49,545 bases of DNA from the NCBI GenBank assembly GCA_028287685.1, contig JAQBPE010000393.1:1-49545 (forward strand), written 5' to 3'. The notes below the pieces were generated by a model. That model had not been told where the DNA came from, searched no databases, and saw only the letters and a list, made by a program, of their open reading frames with translations. Numbering within the stretch: position 1 is the first letter of the stretch; each line of letters starts with the position of its first letter. The translations under genes and the position numbers were made by a program. The DNA comes from Cyanobacteria bacterium RYN_339 (lineage in GTDB: Bacteria; Cyanobacteriota; Sericytochromatia; S15B-MN24; JAQBPE01). Of the stretch, positions 46,283-49,545 are shown one piece after another.

Positions 46283-47500
46283 TTAACTCACGGTGGCGAT
46301 CAACGCCACCAGCGCCAGCAAGGCGACAAACCCCGCGATGCCCCAAACGGCCGCCCCCAGGCGTGTGCCGATCGCATGCGCGCCCAGCAACCGGCGGCGC
46401 GAGGCCAGCAGGGCCAACACCACCAGCATGCCCGGCACCAGCACCCCATTCGCCACCTCCACCCCGATCATCACCGGCAGCAGCCGCGGCCAGGGCAGCA
46501 GCGCCAGGGCGGCGCCCACCACGATCGTCGCGGCATAGGCCACGTAGAAGACCGGCGCCTCCGCGAAGCTCTCCTCCGTGCCGGAAGCGAAGCCCAGGCC
46601 GTCGCACAGCGCGGCGGCCGTGACCACGGGCAAAACCAGGGCTGCGTGGCAGGAGGCGATCAACAGGACCACGGCGAACAAGGGCGCCGCGAAGGGCCCG
46701 GCCAGCGGCGCCAGGGCGAGAGCGGCGTCGGCGGCGGCGCCCAACCGGACCCCCGGCACGAACAGCCCGGCCGCGCAGGTCAAGATGATGGCCATGGCCA
46801 CCAGGCCGAGGACCACCGCGCCCGCGATGACGCCCCGCCGGGCCAGGCCGAGGTCGCGGGCCTGGATCTGGCGGTCCACCATGGCGCCTTGCAGGTAGAA
46901 CTGGGTCCAGGGCGCGAGCAAGGCGCCCACCAGGGCCAGGCCCATGCCCGGGTAGCCGATCCAGCCGGGCTGCGGGCCGGGCCGCGGCACCACCGCGGCG
47001 AAGCCCGCCACCACGACGGCCAGCAGGTAGACGACGAACGCCAGGCAGGCAGCCAGCAGGCCGCGCTCCAGCCAGGTGCGGTCGGCACGCAAGGGCACCA
47101 GCCAGATGATGGCAGCGGCGATCGGCACGCCCACGAAACGCGGGATCCCGAAGACCTCCCCGGCGGCGGCCACGCCGACGAACTGGGCCAGCATCGTGCC
47201 GATGCTGACGAGCCAAAGCGCGCCCAGGATGGCGCTGGTCCAACGCACGCCGAAGCGCTCGCGGATCAGGTCGCTCGTGCCCTTGCCCGTCACGGAGCCC
47301 AGGCGCGCGGCCAGCTCGTGCACCAACACGCCGGCCAGGATCAAGGGCGGCACGGCCAGGGCCATCCAGGGGCCGAAGCGCGCACCCGCCAGGGAGCAGG
47401 CCAGCAGCCCGCCCGCGTCCAGGCTCACCAGGGCCGCTGCGATGCCGGGAGCCCACAGCTCCCACAGCTCTATGCCCCGGACCTCGCCGTGTGCGCTCAT
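46283..47500 (-). CDS. Nramp-like divalent-metal transporter with altered substrate motifs
   Basis: 405 residues, about eleven membrane segments, GGAG before ATG 47500. Overall layout follows Nramp/MntH: LWAPGIAAALVSLDAGGL in helix 1, ALVGALLAPWTQFYLQGAMV in helix 6, and a typical loop RERFGVRWTSAILG. The metal-binding signatures differ. Helix 1 has LDAGG where DPGN is usual, and helix 6 has APWTQ where MPH is usual, so the methionine and histidine are lost. Substitutions of this kind mark Nramp-related proteins that handle other ions, so manganese transport should not be assumed. It is the third gene of a unit with a histidine kinase five bases upstream. Confidence 0.75.
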   Translation of the reverse strand: MSAHGEVRGIELWELWAPGIAAALVSLDAGGLLACSLAGARFGPWMALAVPPLILAGVLVHELAARLGSVTGKGTSDLIRERFGVRWTSAILGALWLVSIGTMLAQFVGVAAAGEVFGIPRFVGVPIAAAIIWLVPLRADRTWLERGLLAACLAFVVYLLAVVVAGFAAVVPRPGPQPGWIGYPGMGLALVGALLAPWTQFYLQGAMVDRQIQARDLGLARRGVIAGAVVLGLVAMAIILTCAAGLFVPGVRLGAAADAALALAPLAGPFAAPLFAVVLLIASCHAALVLPVVTAAALCDGLGFASGTEESFAEAPVFYVAYAATIVVGAALALLPWPRLLPVMIGVEVANGVLVPGMLVVLALLASRRRLLGAHAIGTRLGAAVWGIAGFVALLALVALIATVS

Positions 47501-47505
47501 CTGGG

Positions 47506-49287
47506 CTACTCCGCGACCGGCAGCGTGAACCAGAAGGTGGCGCCCTGGCCTGGCTCGCTCTCCACGCCGGCCTCGCCGCCGTGGGCCTCCACCAGGGCCT
47601 TCACGATCGAGAGCCCCAGTCCGGTGCCGCCCGCGCGTCGCCGGTTGCCCGTGTCCAGCTGGGTGAAGCGCTTGAACAGGCGCGGCACGTCGGCGGCCGG
47701 GATGCCTTCGCCCTGGTCCTGCACCTCCACGCGCACGTGGCCGTCCAGGCGCCGGGCGCGGATGGCGATTTGGCTCCCCTCCGGGCCGAACTTGATGGCG
47801 TTGCCCACCAAGTTGGTGATCACCTGGGACACGCGCTGGGGGTCCGCCAACAGGGTGGGCAGGTCCGCCGGCAGCTCCGTGCGCAGCTCCTGCCGCTTCT
47901 GGGCGGCAAGGGGGGCCAGCGTCGCCAGCGCGCTCCCCACGGCGTCGGCGATTTGGATGCCCTGCGGCGAGAGCGAGAACTTGCCGGCCTGGATCCGGCT
48001 CATGTCGAGCAGGTCGTCGATCAAGGCCAGCAGCACGTCGGCGCTGGTCAGGATGCGCTGGGCATAGCGGTGCTGGTCGGCGGTGAGCGGGCCGGCCACC
48101 TCGTCGTCCAGGATGCTGGCGAAGCCCATGACCGCGTTGATGGGCGTGCGCAGCTCGTGGCTGAGGATGCTCAGGAACTCGTCCTTGAGCCGGTCCACTT
48201 GCTGTAATTGGGCGATCTGTTCCGCCTGGAGCTGCTCGCCACGCACCCGCGCCGAGGCGTCCTGGCTCATCAGCAACAGCCCATCCACGCCGCCCGCCTC
48301 GCCGAAGACCGGCACGTAGACCACGTCCCAGTAGGTCATCTCGCCGTGCTCGTTGGGCACGCCCAGCCCTTGCAGGCGCGACGGTTGGCCGTGCTCCAGC
48401 ACCTCGTCGAAGCGCGGGTTGGGGACCTGCGCCCAGGGGAAGACGTCCGTGTAGTGCCGCCCGGCGAAGGCCTCGAGCGCGACGCCCGAGCTGGCGGCGT
48501 ATTCCGGGTTCACCCAGCGGAAGACCAGGTGGCGGTCCAGGTAGGCGATGCCGGATGGGACGTGCCGGATCAGGTTCTCGATGAAGCGCTTCTCGATGTC
48601 CAGCGCCCGGGCAGAGCCGGCCAATTCTTCATGTTGCGCCTCCAGCTCCTCGTTGGCGGCCTGCAAGGCCTGGGTCTTGGCGGCCACCTCGCGCTCCACC
48701 AGCTCGTGCTGATCCCGCAAGCGGTCATGCAGGCTCTGCAGCTCTTCGGTCTGGGCCTGGAGCTCCTCCGCCTGGGCTTGCAGCTCCTCCGCCTGCTGCA
48801 ACGCCGCGTGCCGCTCCGCCTCCGCCACCACCGCCCGCTGGGCGGCCTGTTCGCGCAGGCGCGTGAAGACATGCAGGGCCTGCTCCTGGGCCGCCATGAA
48901 GTAGTCGCGCAGGCAGCCGGCCAGCTCCAAGGCCTTGCCGGCATCCGTGGTGTAGCGCGAGATGAAGTGCTGGATCGCGCGTTCCTGCGCGGCCATGATC
49001 AGCACCATGTCGGACGGCTCGACCGCGTCGCGCGGCAGGCCGGGCAGCTCGTCCGCCTCCCACTGCACCAGCGTTTGGGCGTAGACCTCCAGGGCGGTGC
49101 CATCGCCCAGCTCGGCCAGGAACTTGTCCAACCCCTGTTCGGTCATCTGTTGGAGCTGGTCCGCGCCCAGGTGCTTGAACATCCGCATCAGCGGGGTGTC
49201 CAACGCCAACAGGCGGCCGATGTTGTCGGCCGCGAGCGCCGGCAGGTGGTTCTGCCGCAGGAAGTCGGTGTATGCCTTGATCGACAA
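47506..49287 (-). CDS. PAS-domain sensor histidine kinase, soluble
   Basis: 593 residues from TTG 49287, four bases after the upstream stop. Residues 1-150 are helical and resemble an RsbR-type N-terminal sensor (NHLPALAADNIGRLLALD; MLIM-type helix before ISRYTTDAG). Then a long coiled coil (165-240, AEELQAQAEELQAQTEELQS), a PAS domain (about 245-350, SGIAYLDRHLVFRWVNPEYA), and the kinase core with H377 in LSHELRTPIN, NLVGNAIKF, DQGEGIP and GGTGLGLSIV. No membrane helix, so the signal is probably cytoplasmic. No full response regulator lies beside it. Co-transcription with a metal or oxyanion-related protein and an Nramp-like transporter suggests ion-linked sensing. Confidence 0.9.
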   Translation of the reverse strand: MSIKAYTDFLRQNHLPALAADNIGRLLALDTPLMRMFKHLGADQLQQMTEQGLDKFLAELGDGTALEVYAQTLVQWEADELPGLPRDAVEPSDMVLIMAAQERAIQHFISRYTTDAGKALELAGCLRDYFMAAQEQALHVFTRLREQAAQRAVVAEAERHAALQQAEELQAQAEELQAQTEELQSLHDRLRDQHELVEREVAAKTQALQAANEELEAQHEELAGSARALDIEKRFIENLIRHVPSGIAYLDRHLVFRWVNPEYAASSGVALEAFAGRHYTDVFPWAQVPNPRFDEVLEHGQPSRLQGLGVPNEHGEMTYWDVVYVPVFGEAGGVDGLLLMSQDASARVRGEQLQAEQIAQLQQVDRLKDEFLSILSHELRTPINAVMGFASILDDEVAGPLTADQHRYAQRILTSADVLLALIDDLLDMSRIQAGKFSLSPQGIQIADAVGSALATLAPLAAQKRQELRTELPADLPTLLADPQRVSQVITNLVGNAIKFGPEGSQIAIRARRLDGHVRVEVQDQGEGIPAADVPRLFKRFTQLDTGNRRRAGGTGLGLSIVKALVEAHGGEAGVESEPGQGATFWFTLPVAE

Positions 49288-49291
49288 GGCC

Positions 49292-49501
49292 TTAGTCCAC
49301 GGCCACCATGACGCTGGTGGCCTTGATGACCGCGTAGGCTTCCTTGCCGACTTCGAGGGCCAGGCGCTCGCAAGAGCGCGTGGTGACGGCGGCCACGACC
49401 TCGATGCCGCCGGGCAACTCGATGATCACCTCCGCATCGATATCCCCCAGGTGGATCCGCTTGACCTTGCCCTTGAGCGTATTGCGCGCGCTGATTTGCA
49501 T
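49292..49501 (-). CDS. Mop/TOBE-domain molybdopterin- or oxyanion-binding protein
   Basis: ATG at 49501 (MQISARNTLKGKV) with AGGAGG ten bases upstream, giving 69 residues. A single Mop unit: SARNTLKGKVKRIHLGDIDA, EVIIELPGGIEVVAAVTTRS, and a closing GKEAYAVIKATSVMVAVD. This is the molbindin-type signature (SARNxLxGxV...VIKASxVM), which binds molybdate or tungstate in hexamers. First gene of the leftward unit with the histidine kinase and Nramp-like transporter. It may store oxyanion or report its level to the kinase. Confidence 0.88.
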   Translation of the reverse strand: MQISARNTLKGKVKRIHLGDIDAEVIIELPGGIEVVAAVTTRSCERLALEVGKEAYAVIKATSVMVAVD

Positions 49502-49545
49502 GGGTGCCAATCCTCCTAACCGAGAAGGTACCGCGAACGAGGGTA

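Overview
A 49.5 kb, gene-dense, high-GC chromosomal window with no rRNA, tRNA, CRISPR array, insertion sequence or phage module that I can see. The octamer GCGATCGC occurs more than 20 times by eye. Base composition alone would give about two, and this is the HIP1 signature of Cyanobacteriota. Together with a cyanophycinase/cyanophycin synthetase pair and no photosynthesis genes, it suggests a non-photosynthetic relative of cyanobacteria (for example a Sericytochromatia-like lineage). The taxonomic call is inference.

Layout. 1-6.3 kb: the tail of a LytR-CpsA-Psr protein, two lipoproteins (one of 1216 aa with propeller-like repeats) and a small membrane protein. 6.3-15.5 kb: an endonuclease/exonuclease/phosphatase-family enzyme, then five genes whose stop and start codons overlap: an M48 protease with zinc ribbons and an apparently dead dynamin-type GTPase domain, two intact dynamin-like GTPases, a two-helix membrane protein and a small secreted protein. 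This is the most unusual system in the window. 15.5-23.4 kb: a YflT-like stress protein, a DUF2252 protein, a DUF3592-like protein coupled to a large kinase-ATPase-TPR signalling protein, and a DUF3352 protein. 23.5-28.6 kb: topA, an unknown gene, a polytopic protein with a pseudopilin-like end, a PH-domain membrane protein and a GIY-YIG nuclease whose promoter lies inside a 26-bp palindrome.

28.6-37.3 kb is a surface-protein island: an S41 protease behind two NHL-propeller lipoproteins, a secreted protein with two tandem Hint domains, a lipoprotein with seven exact octapeptide repeats, another lipoprotein and a degraded reading frame. 37.2-43.5 kb: a degenerate receiver, cphB-cphA, and an EF-G-like GTPase with a changed G4 motif. 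43.5-46.2 kb is an oxidative-stress block (NADAR protein, Dps, thioredoxin reductase, 2-Cys peroxiredoxin). The same PerR-like operator, TTTAGA-N5-TCTAAA, stands before dps and before trxB. 46.2-49.5 kb: a compound palindromic repeat, then a leftward operon of a Mop/TOBE protein, a PAS histidine kinase and an Nramp-like transporter lacking the usual metal-binding motifs.

No gene-free stretch exceeds 300 bases. The longest gaps are 37644-37809 and the non-coding edges around 37088-37214.
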